Source: Candidatus Galligastranaerophilus gallistercoris (GTDB lineage Bacteria; Cyanobacteriota; Vampirovibrionia; Gastranaerophilales; Gastranaerophilaceae). From it: a stretch of 10,737 bases of DNA. The notes beneath the pieces were generated by a model. The model was not told the DNA's origin and ran no database searches. It saw nothing but the letters and a program-made list of their open reading frames with translations. The translations under genes and the position numbers were made by a program. The stretch lies in NCBI GenBank assembly GCA_018710795.1, contig DVJH01000024.1, forward strand, positions 1-10,737, written 5' to 3'. This document shows, in pieces, positions 6,163 to 10,737 of the stretch (positions are counted from its first letter, which is position 1; each line of letters starts with the position of its first letter).

Positions 6163-6966
6163 ATGAAAAAGATATCTTACGGGTTTACAATGGCTGAGTG
6201 CATGCTTGTAATGCTGATTGTCGGCGTCGCTTTTGCGATATTAACCCCCGTTTTATTTGCAACAGCCCCCGATCAAGAGCTTTTGAGAGCAAGAAAAGCT
6301 TATCATACGCTTTTAAGTTCCGTTTCTTTGATGGTAAATTCTTCTTCGTATGCTCAATCACAAGGTTCGCTTGATATGACGCCGTATTTGCATACGGATA
6401 CGGGCACATCCGTCGATTTACAAAATATAAGAGACAGATATTTCTGCGCCAATTTTGCCGAAACCGTAAATACAAAGTTTGTTGACTGCTCGCTTGATAT
6501 CGTGAACGATGCCGTTGAAACAAACGGTGATACGACCTGTTCTAATAATTTCGATTTTGCTTTTTCTTCCCAAAATGCAAGAAATACTCTCTGTCTTGAA
6601 AGCGACAACGGAAGAAACGGGATGAGAGAATTGTTGTATGAAGAATTAATGGAACAGTTGGATGTTTCTTGTGAGAACTTTTATACCAAAAATGCTGATA
6701 CAAACCCGTCTGCTCTTTATAATTTCCAGACAAATGACGGTGTATACTGGGGTATTCAGCTTACGAATTTCAGCCATGATGCCGCTATTGACCAATACGG
6801 AGTCAGCATTCCTTCATTTTACAATTTAATTTGCATAAATACCGATTTTCATCAATCTGCCGAGCACACATACGGCGCGGGGGTAAATAAAGACGGGAAT
6901 ATTCTTCTGGGCAAAAAGCTTTCCGATTTGGTCGAAACCGAAGAATCAAGCATTCAAGGTAACTAG
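6163..6966 (+). CDS. Pseudopilin with six-cysteine globular domain (tandem copy 1)
   Basis: A 267-aa prepilin taken from the ATG at 6163. An in-frame TTG at 6157 has no better SD and would lengthen the leader by two residues. The processing site is Y-G7|F8-T-M-A-E12, Glu at mature position 5, followed by a hydrophobic helix to about residue 31 and then A-T-A-P-D-Q-E. The globular domain carries Cys 95, 109, 126, 144, 170 and 224, all aligned with cysteines of the next gene, so up to three disulfides in the periplasm are likely. An extra Cys13 lies in the membrane helix. The C-terminal part has D-G-V-Y-W-G-I-Q-L-T-N-F-S (192-204) and I-C-I-N-T-D, shared with the next gene. It probably forms part of a type IV pilus or secretion pseudopilus; major or minor role is unknown. 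It has its own promoter. Confidence 0.88.
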   Translation: MKKISYGFTMAECMLVMLIVGVAFAILTPVLFATAPDQELLRARKAYHTLLSSVSLMVNSSSYAQSQGSLDMTPYLHTDTGTSVDLQNIRDRYFCANFAETVNTKFVDCSLDIVNDAVETNGDTTCSNNFDFAFSSQNARNTLCLESDNGRNGMRELLYEELMEQLDVSCENFYTKNADTNPSALYNFQTNDGVYWGIQLTNFSHDAAIDQYGVSIPSFYNLICINTDFHQSAEHTYGAGVNKDGNILLGKKLSDLVETEESSIQGN

Positions 6967-6989
6967 ATAATCTTTTAACAAGCTTCATA

Positions 6990-7021
6990 AAATTGCCAAC
7001 CGCAATTTATGTATATATAAT
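6990..7021 (+). promoter_or_regulatory. Promoter of the second tandem pseudopilin, with inverted repeat over the -35 box
   Basis: A -35 TTGCCA (6993-6998), 17-nt spacer, perfect -10 TATAAT (7016-7021). A perfect 7-bp inverted repeat AAATTGC (6990-6996) / GCAATTT (7002-7008) with a 5-nt spacer covers the -35 box and could be an operator; there is no T-run, so it is not a terminator of the upstream gene. An SD AAGGGG (7038-7043) sits 10 nt before the ATG at 7054. Confidence 0.7.
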
Positions 7022-7053
7022 TAACATATGAATTTTTAAGGGGTTTATACTTT

Positions 7054-7881
7054 ATGTTGAATAAAAACTTCAGAGCCTTTACTCTTGCAGAGATAATGAT
7101 TGTTTTTACCGTAATAGGAATTTTGACCGCAATTTTGCTTCCGACTTTGTTTCAAAGCGCACCGGATCAGGAGGAATTAAAAGCAAAAAAAGCCTTTAAT
7201 ACGATTTCCCGTGCGGTTGATAATCTTACAAATTCTAGCACATATGAACTTACGGGCGGAATTTTGGAATCAACGCAGTATATTTCAAATACCGATGCTG
7301 CGGGTAATCCTGTTGCCGATGCAAGTTTAATGAGAGATTCGTTTTTTTGTTCAAATCTTGCAAACATGTTGAACGTAAAAAGTGCAAATTGTACTCTTGA
7401 TTTTGTAAATCGTGCGGTCGCAACTTCTATGGATAACGATTATATGTGCGCCGAAGATTATGAAACAACTACGCATAACAATTCAAGCCCCGTTTGTATA
7501 TACAAAAATAATGCGGGCTATGCGGAAATTGATGCAGATGACATTGCCTTTGACGGTTTTCAAAGTGCACTTGACAATGTTTGCGAACAATATTATTTTG
7601 CCGCATATGATCAGGGCGACCCTGAAAACGGCTATAATTTTATAACATCGGACGGTGTATACTGGGGCGTACAGCTTACAAATTTCAGCAACCGAGAAAC
7701 CGTTACGGTTGACGGTGTTCAGACCCCGCTTAACTACGGTGTTATTTGCTTTAACACAGACAGAGGACAAACATCAGATTATACATTCGGTGTTGCTGTC
7801 AGACGGGACGGAAAAATTTTAATCGGAACAAAGCTTCAAAACATTTTGGATGAAGATTATACCGAAGTGTTTAATGAATAA
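7054..7881 (+). CDS. Pseudopilin with six-cysteine globular domain (tandem copy 2)
   Basis: A 275-aa paralog of the preceding gene. The leader ends in R-A8|F9-T-L-A-E13: the residue before the cleavage site is Ala rather than the usual Gly, which prepilin peptidases tolerate less well. Glu at mature position 5 is kept, and the helix runs to about P30. Cysteines 99, 113, 132, 148, 177 and 232 align one to one with those of copy 1 (F-C-S-N, N-C-T-L-D, M-C-A-E, V-C-I-Y, V-C-E-Q, I-C-F-N). Shared blocks include A-P-D-Q-E (36-40) and D-G-V-Y-W-G-V-Q-L-T-N-F-S (200-212); at DNA level 7651-7689 matches 6736-6774 at 35 of 39 bases. The pair arose by duplication. MTA phosphorylase starts 38 nt downstream and may be read from this gene's promoter. 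Confidence 0.88.
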   Translation: MLNKNFRAFTLAEIMIVFTVIGILTAILLPTLFQSAPDQEELKAKKAFNTISRAVDNLTNSSTYELTGGILESTQYISNTDAAGNPVADASLMRDSFFCSNLANMLNVKSANCTLDFVNRAVATSMDNDYMCAEDYETTTHNNSSPVCIYKNNAGYAEIDADDIAFDGFQSALDNVCEQYYFAAYDQGDPENGYNFITSDGVYWGVQLTNFSNRETVTVDGVQTPLNYGVICFNTDRGQTSDYTFGVAVRRDGKILIGTKLQNILDEDYTEVFNE

Positions 7882-7904
7882 TAATTATAAAATGATATCA
7901 TATG

Positions 7905-7912
7905 AAAAGGAA
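7905..7912 (+). promoter_or_regulatory. SD that fixes the mtnP start at 7920
   Basis: AAAAGGAA lies 7 nt before the ATG at 7920 and directly after the alternative ATG at 7902. The upstream ATG has no SD, and the family homology begins at I-G-I-F-G-G-S-G just after the 7920 start. This supports the shorter protein. Confidence 0.7.
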
Positions 7913-7919
7913 TCTCATA

Positions 7920-8714
7920 ATGGAAAAGAAAGCTTCAATAGGAATATTCGGCGGGTCGGGGTTTTACAGCTTTTTAAACGATGCTGAAGAAATTACGGTT
8001 GAAACCCCGTACGGAAAAACGAGCGACAAAATTGCAATCGGTAAGGTTGCGGGCAAAAACGTCGCTTTTATGGCGCGTCATGGAAAAGACCACTCTTTAA
8101 CCCCGCAGGATGTTAACTATAGAGCGAATATCTGGGCAATGAAACACATAGGCTGCAAATATATTATCTCTCCATGTGCTTCAGGCAGCCTCCAAGCGGA
8201 TATTAAACCGGGCGATATTGTTTTTTGCGATCAATTTGTCGACTGGACATTCGGAAGAAGAAAAGATACTTTTTTTGAAGGCCCCGTTGTTACCCATGTG
8301 AGTGCGGCTGATACATATTGTCCCAAATTAAGAGAGCTTGCAATAAATTCGGCAAAGAAGCTTAATTTGTCTTACCATGATAAGGGTACCGTTGTTGTTA
8401 TAAACGGCCCGAGGTTTTCCACAAAAGCCGAAAGTAAATTTTTCACTTCTCAAGGCTGGCATGTTATCAATATGACACAGTATCCGGAGAGTTATCTTGC
8501 AAAAGAAATGGAAATGTGCCCGTTAAATATCACCCTTGTAACGGATTATGATGCGGGGCTTGTGTCTGATACGGAACCTGTTTCGCATGCGGCAGTTATT
8601 GAAGTTTTTAAATCAAACATTGAAAACTTAAAAATACTTTTAACTCAAATTATAACCGATTTTGAAGAATATGATTGCGCCTGTCATCATACAATAGAGC
8701 ATTCAAGGGTATAA
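7920..8714 (+). CDS. mtnP: S-methyl-5'-thioadenosine phosphorylase
   Basis: A 264-aa enzyme from the ATG at 7920. It cleaves 5'-methylthioadenosine with phosphate to adenine and 5-methylthioribose-1-phosphate, clearing the by-product of spermidine synthesis and starting methionine salvage. Motifs of the PNP/MTAP family: G-G-S-G (11-14), the phosphate-binding A-R-H-G (52-55), N-Y-R-A-N-I-W-A-M-K (67-76), P-G-D-I, P-R-F-S-T-K-A-E-S (164-172), V-I-N-M-T (182-186) and T-D-Y-D (208-211). Keeping both Asp of T-D-Y-D indicates 6-aminopurine substrates; inosine/guanosine phosphorylases have Asn at the first position. MTI phosphorylase is the main alternative. The C-terminus has C-A-C-H-H (253-257), possibly a metal site. 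The yggT gene follows after 3 nt. The upstream arginine/lysine decarboxylase supports a polyamine role. Confidence 0.92.
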   Translation: MEKKASIGIFGGSGFYSFLNDAEEITVETPYGKTSDKIAIGKVAGKNVAFMARHGKDHSLTPQDVNYRANIWAMKHIGCKYIISPCASGSLQADIKPGDIVFCDQFVDWTFGRRKDTFFEGPVVTHVSAADTYCPKLRELAINSAKKLNLSYHDKGTVVVINGPRFSTKAESKFFTSQGWHVINMTQYPESYLAKEMEMCPLNITLVTDYDAGLVSDTEPVSHAAVIEVFKSNIENLKILLTQIITDFEEYDCACHHTIEHSRV

Positions 8715-8717
8715 ATT

Positions 8718-8981
8718 ATGGTTTCATATTTGGTTATCAGACTTTACCAGATAATTATATTAATTCTGCTTATCAGGATATTATTATCCTGGTTTCCGAA
8801 TGTTAATTGGCAATCAGAGCCTTTTTATTCGTTAAGGAAATTTACGGATATATTTCTTGAACCTTTCAGAAAAATTATTCCTCCGATAGGAATGATTGAT
8901 ATTTCGCCGATTGTTGCCTTTATTGTGCTTCAAATACTGGTAAGTATTATTGTACATATTCTTGAAATTTTCGGACTGTAA
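8718..8981 (+). CDS. YggT/YlmG-family membrane protein
   Basis: An 87-aa integral membrane protein. Two hydrophobic segments: about 3-25 (L-V-I-R-L-Y-Q-I-I-I-L-I-L-L) and 64-85 (S-P-I-V-A-F-I-V-L-Q-I-L-V). The family signatures are R-I-L-L-S-W-F-P (20-27), L-E-P-F-R-K-I-I-P-P-I-G (47-58) and I-D-I-S-P-I-V-A-F. YggT/YlmG/Ycf19 proteins are linked to cell division and membrane or nucleoid organisation in bacteria and plastids, with no settled biochemistry. AAGGG (8705-8709) inside the end of mtnP is its SD; the 3-nt gap means the two genes are co-transcribed. No clear terminator follows. Confidence 0.9.
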   Translation: MVSYLVIRLYQIIILILLIRILLSWFPNVNWQSEPFYSLRKFTDIFLEPFRKIIPPIGMIDISPIVAFIVLQILVSIIVHILEIFGL

Positions 8982-8995
8982 AATTTAAAAAGTGC

Positions 8996-9028
8996 TTGAA
9001 AAAAATGTTTTATATAATAAGATATAAC
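8996..9028 (+). promoter_or_regulatory. Likely tRNA promoter region
   Basis: TTGAAA at 8996-9001 and TATAAT at 9013-9018 are good hexamers but are only 11 nt apart; TAAGAT at 9018-9023 would give 16 nt, and TATAAC at 9023-9028 would give 21 nt. One of these pairs probably drives the tRNA locus. The broken tRNA copy begins about 25 nt downstream, the normal place for a tRNA gene, while the intact tRNA is about 130 nt away. Confidence 0.4.
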
Positions 9029-9045
9029 GTATAAGGCATTGGCCG

Positions 9046-9066
9046 TAAGCCCCGGTAGCTCAGCTG
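9046..9066 (+). pseudogene. Truncated tRNA-Arg 5' part
   Basis: These 21 nt match 9150-9170, the start of the intact tRNA-Arg, at 20 of 21 positions (C instead of T at 9053), offset by 104 nt. Acceptor 5' strand and the first part of the D arm are present, then the match stops at the palindrome CAGCTG (9061-9066). No 3' half with a matching acceptor strand follows, so it cannot make a tRNA as it stands. Confidence 0.75.
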
Positions 9067-9068
9067 CT

Positions 9069-9090
9069 TGTGAAAGCAAAAGCTTTCGCA
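9069..9090. repeat. 9-bp hairpin with AAAA loop inside the broken tRNA copy
   Basis: Left arm TGTGAAAGC (9069-9077), loop AAAA (9078-9081), right arm GCTTTCGCA (9082-9090), with one G-T wobble. No T-run follows on the + strand, so it is not a standard terminator. A second small hairpin, AGCAAC (9101-9106) with GTTGCT (9110-9115), follows. Confidence 0.6.
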
Positions 9091-9109
9091 AAAATAAAAT
9101 AGCAACGTG

Positions 9110-9127
9110 GTTGCTCTATACAGCTGA
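9110..9127 (-). pseudogene. Inverted copy of the tRNA-Arg D arm
   Basis: The reverse complement of these 18 nt matches 9164-9181 of the intact tRNA-Arg (D arm to start of anticodon stem) at 17 of 18 positions. Together with the fragment at 9046-9060 it looks like a former tRNA-Arg copy in which the segment between two CAGCTG palindromes (9061-9066 and 9121-9126) has been inverted. Confidence 0.7.
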
Positions 9128-9152
9128 CAACCGAATTGAAAATTGAATATAA

Positions 9153-9226
9153 GCCCTGGTAGCTCAGCTGGATAGAGCAACTGCCTTCTAAGCAGTAGGT
9201 CATGCGTTCGAATCGCATCCAGGGTA
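9153..9226 (+). tRNA. tRNA-Arg, anticodon UCU
   Basis: A complete 74-nt cloverleaf. Acceptor 9153-9159 pairs with 9219-9225 (one G-U at the first pair), D stem GCTC/GAGC (9162-9165, 9175-9178), anticodon stem ACTGC/GCAGT (9180-9184, 9192-9196) with loop CTTCTAA, anticodon TCT at 9187-9189, variable AGGTC, T stem ATGCG/CGCAT (9202-9206, 9214-9218) with loop TTCGAAT, discriminator A at 9226. CCA is not encoded. It reads AGA, which appears to be the main arginine codon of the genes here, so it is probably essential. A T-run follows at once. The long open frame on the other strand (9010-9276) is the familiar spurious antisense-tRNA translation. Confidence 0.97.
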
Positions 9227-9241
9227 TTTTTTATTGCAAAA

Positions 9242-9313
9242 TCGCCGTAACCCAGCCGGATAAAGCATCTGCACATCTAAAGAAGGTTCGATATTTAAGT
9301 CATCACAGGCGCA
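9242..9313 (+). pseudogene. Decayed tRNA-Arg-like sequence
   Basis: Bases 9247-9272 match 9159-9184 of the intact tRNA-Arg at 21 of 26 positions, four of the five changes being transitions. The anticodon region still reads ATCTAA, a T-loop-like TTCGATA remains, and the end CAGGCGCA followed by TTTTTT looks like an acceptor strand. The D stem no longer pairs and the anticodon stem is broken, so it cannot function. It could be a dead tandem tRNA or the remnant left by integration at a tRNA gene; the second fits the nearby integrase. Confidence 0.6.
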
Positions 9314-9337
9314 TTTTTTGTGTCTATTTTTGAAAAT

Positions 9338-9359
9338 ACTACAAATTTACTACATTTTA
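9338..9359. repeat. Tandem ACTACA repeats, possible integrase arm sites
   Basis: ACTACAAATTT (9338-9348) is followed directly by ACTACATTTTA (9349-9359), one helical turn apart. Short 11-nt direct repeats near a tRNA and a tyrosine integrase are typical of arm-type integrase binding sites. No second cluster is visible in the window, so this is tentative. Confidence 0.3.
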
Positions 9360-9367
9360 TAAAAACT

Positions 9368-9371
9368 GAGG
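9368..9371 (+). promoter_or_regulatory. SD that fixes the DUF3800 gene start at 9377
   Basis: GAGG lies 5 nt before the ATG at 9377. The longer frame would begin with a GTG at 9320 that has no SD and lies in the decayed tRNA's T-run, and the DUF3800 homology starts at M-K-I-Y-L-I-C-D-E-S-G just after 9377. Confidence 0.7.
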
Positions 9372-9376
9372 CTAGC

Positions 9377-10246
9377 ATGAAAATTTATTTAATTTGTGAT
9401 GAATCTGGATGTAAGGGATTTTCGGACAAATTAACTGATACTAATCAAGATATTGGAGTATTTGCAGGGTATAGTATCCCAGAAGACAAAATTGAAGATT
9501 TTAAACTAAATATAAATTCAATAGCAAGTAAGTATGCTAACGAAGATGGTAAGACACATATAACTGATTTATCGGAACAAAATCAAATGTTATTGAGAAA
9601 TGAGCTCTTTAATTTTGTATTAAGTTTAAAGGGTTTCTATTTCTTCTATGAAGCAATACATCATAACGGTTTTTGCAAACATCACAAGGATAATGAATTG
9701 TTTTTAAAAGAGCATAAACATGAAAATCCAAGATTTAAAACTTCTGAAAATCATTCTAAGTATCGTTTACATACAACTTTATTTCAATCTTTATTTACAA
9801 AAAACATTGCTTTTTTATTAGATTTAAATATTAAGGAATTTGATATACACGTAATAACCGATAAAATAGATGTGCCAATAATAAAGGAGTTTGATAGGAG
9901 CATTCAAGACTTTTTAAATTTAGAATCAAAAACAGAATATACGGGCTATGATACGATTGATAAACAAGTAAAAAGAGGGAGTATAGAAGTTAAAGTAGAA
10001 GGCATTCCTGATTATAGGGAAAACTTGAAAAATTATTGTATTAATATCGCTACAGAAGAAAATGAAAATCTTGTGTTGCTAGCAGATGTTTTAGCCAATA
10101 GTATTTTGTATTGCCTTAATAAAAATAAAGAAAACCAATTTTTAAATTCTAGGGCATCTCTTGAAGAGCATCCTTTATATAAATGCTTATATGCTCCAGA
10201 TATTGATGGCGGTTGGATTAATGATATTATGTACAGGACAACCTAA
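9377..10246 (+). CDS. DUF3800-type protein (putative RNase H-like), element cargo
   Basis: A 289-aa soluble protein. It opens with the DUF3800 hallmark, a beta strand ending in D8-E-S-G (M-K-I-Y-L-I-C-D-E-S-G). An inner strand H-V-I-T-D162-K and a late helix L-V-L-L-A-D237-V-L-A-N also fit the family pattern, in which spaced acidic residues suggest an RNase H-like nuclease fold. Nuclease activity is inferred, not shown. The middle region is rich in His and Lys (H-H-N-G-F-C-K-H-H-K, about 95-104), with a K-T-H-I-T-D segment at 59-64. DUF3800 genes are common on phages, islands and near defence genes. Codon use is more AT-rich than in the upstream genes. The gene is convergent with the integrase and their stop codons overlap by 4 nt, so they are separate transcripts. 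Confidence 0.7.
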   Translation: MKIYLICDESGCKGFSDKLTDTNQDIGVFAGYSIPEDKIEDFKLNINSIASKYANEDGKTHITDLSEQNQMLLRNELFNFVLSLKGFYFFYEAIHHNGFCKHHKDNELFLKEHKHENPRFKTSENHSKYRLHTTLFQSLFTKNIAFLLDLNIKEFDIHVITDKIDVPIIKEFDRSIQDFLNLESKTEYTGYDTIDKQVKRGSIEVKVEGIPDYRENLKNYCINIATEENENLVLLADVLANSILYCLNKNKENQFLNSRASLEEHPLYKCLYAPDIDGGWINDIMYRTT

Positions 10247-10737
10247 GTCCCAAGCTTCCTATATTCAACAACCGCTGCTTTTTCAACAATATTATCAAGT
10301 AAATTAACACATTGTTCGTTAACTTCCGGTAATAGGTGCGTATATAAATCCATCGTCATTTTGATTGAACTATGGCCTAATTGGTGCTGAACATATTTCA
10401 TTGGCGCACCGTTAGCGAGCAATAAGCTAGCATAAGTGTGTCTTAAATCATGAAATCTCAATGAATCGATTCCGGCACGGTTTAAAGCAGGTTTAAATCT
10501 TCTTTTAATCATATTGTTAGCGTCTTGATAGCCACCGTCGCCATTAGGAAAAACAAGATTGTGTTCGCCTTTAGGACAAGCCAAACGCCATTCTTTCAAA
10601 ACTTTTACAAGCTCTGATGACATATCAACTTTTCTTACTTTTCCTGTCTTTGTGGTACCTACTCGACCATGAGTAAAGTTTTTATCAACTGTTATTTTTC
10701 TTGTTACCCAGTTTATTGAATCCCAGGTTAAGCCCAT
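10243..10737 (-). CDS. Tyrosine recombinase / phage-type integrase, C-terminal part (5' end beyond window)
   Basis: The catalytic domain of a tyrosine integrase that breaks, exchanges and rejoins DNA strands at attachment sites. Visible residues: G-L-T-W-D-S-I-N (following the first catalytic Arg, which lies outside the window), the beta-hairpin lysine in T-K-T-G-K-V-R-K (30-36), H96-D-L-R99-H-T-Y-A-S, L-G-H122-S-S, and the nucleophile Tyr132 in M-D-L-Y-T-H-L-L-P. The active site seen is complete. The ATG at the edge is internal: the family has G-L-R-x-G-E just before this point, so the gene continues to the right of the window with its arm-binding and core-binding domains. The C-terminus is typical of integrases of Gram-positive-type prophages and conjugative elements. 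It points away from the tRNA cluster and ends against the DUF3800 gene. Confidence 0.93.
   Translation of the reverse strand: MGLTWDSINWVTRKITVDKNFTHGRVGTTKTGKVRKVDMSSELVKVLKEWRLACPKGEHNLVFPNGDGGYQDANNMIKRRFKPALNRAGIDSLRFHDLRHTYASLLLANGAPMKYVQHQLGHSSIKMTMDLYTHLLPEVNEQCVNLLDNIVEKAAVVEYRKLGT

Larger units (their letters stand above)
9227..10737. mobile_element. Probable end of an integrated element beside tRNA-Arg
   Basis: To the right of the intact tRNA-Arg lie a decayed tRNA-like end, short direct repeats, a DUF3800-type cargo gene and a tyrosine integrase. Codon use changes here: CCC and other C-ending codons common upstream become rare and ATA and TTA codons increase. tRNA gene plus tyrosine integrase is the classic setting for a genomic island or prophage. 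The exact boundary and the other attachment site are not visible, so the left limit is only approximate. Confidence 0.45.

Noticed and set aside
6185..6523. 112-aa minus-strand open frame inside the first tandem pilin
   Set aside because: Shadow of the prepilin gene; basic, unstructured translation with no SD.
7412..7770. Overlapping open frames on both strands inside the second tandem pilin
   Set aside because: Shadows of the prepilin coding frame, which has clear homology to its neighbour and its own promoter and SD.
9061..9127. CRISPR-like repeat unit
   Set aside because: The repeated words are tRNA-Arg pieces in direct and inverted order with no regular spacers, so this is not an array.
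9010..9276. 88-aa minus-strand open frame across the tRNA region
   Set aside because: It translates the antisense of tRNA-Arg, including the well-known spurious R-T-H-D-L-L-L-R-R-Q-L-L-Y-P-A-E-L string; no SD and it overlaps the tRNA and its fragments.

Overview
The window reads as a chromosomal stretch of a low-GC, AGA-codon-rich bacterium. The prepilin style (G|FTLAE followed by a TIIG-type membrane helix and a D-x-N-G-x-K-x-P-N segment), YggT/YlmG next to MTA phosphorylase, and the overall gene mix suggest the non-photosynthetic cyanobacterial sister lineage (Vampirovibrionia / Gastranaerophilales). That assignment is an inference from family resemblance, not a proof.

Layout. 1-1614 (+): the 3' end of an RsuA/RluB-type rRNA pseudouridine synthase followed 3 nt later by complete serS, closed by a strong hairpin terminator (1628-1664) that can work in both directions. 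1692-4081 (-): a four-gene run read right to left: a 115-aa lysine-rich protein of unknown function, a type IV-like pseudopilin, a degenerate PurD-like ATP-grasp protein, and yidD overlapping it. 4082-4273: a divergent promoter region with a good sigma-70-type promoter on each strand. 4274-6101 (+): an Orn/Lys/Arg decarboxylase (TTG start, clear SD) followed by a small secreted basic protein. 6163-7881 (+): two tandem paralogous pseudopilins, each with its own TTGCMA-17-TATAAT promoter and six aligned cysteines. 7920-8981 (+): MTA phosphorylase and a YggT-family membrane protein. 8982-9376: no protein gene; it holds an intact tRNA-Arg(UCU), an upstream broken tRNA-Arg copy whose D-arm half is inverted, and a downstream decayed tRNA-Arg-like sequence. 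9377-10737: a DUF3800-type protein and, convergent with it, the C-terminal part of a tyrosine integrase that runs off the window. Its codon use differs from the rest and it is best read as one end of an integrated element beside the tRNA-Arg locus.

How the parts fit. The decarboxylase (polyamine entry) and MTA phosphorylase (recycling of the MTA by-product of spermidine synthesis) form a plausible polyamine pair, although they lie about 2 kb apart with pilin genes between them. The three pseudopilins suggest a dispersed type IV pilus / type II secretion-like surface apparatus; no assembly ATPase, platform protein or prepilin peptidase is in the window. The least conventional parts are the rearranged tRNA-Arg locus with its adjacent integrase/DUF3800 cargo, the six-cysteine pseudopilin pair, and the PurD-like protein that lacks key PurD residues.
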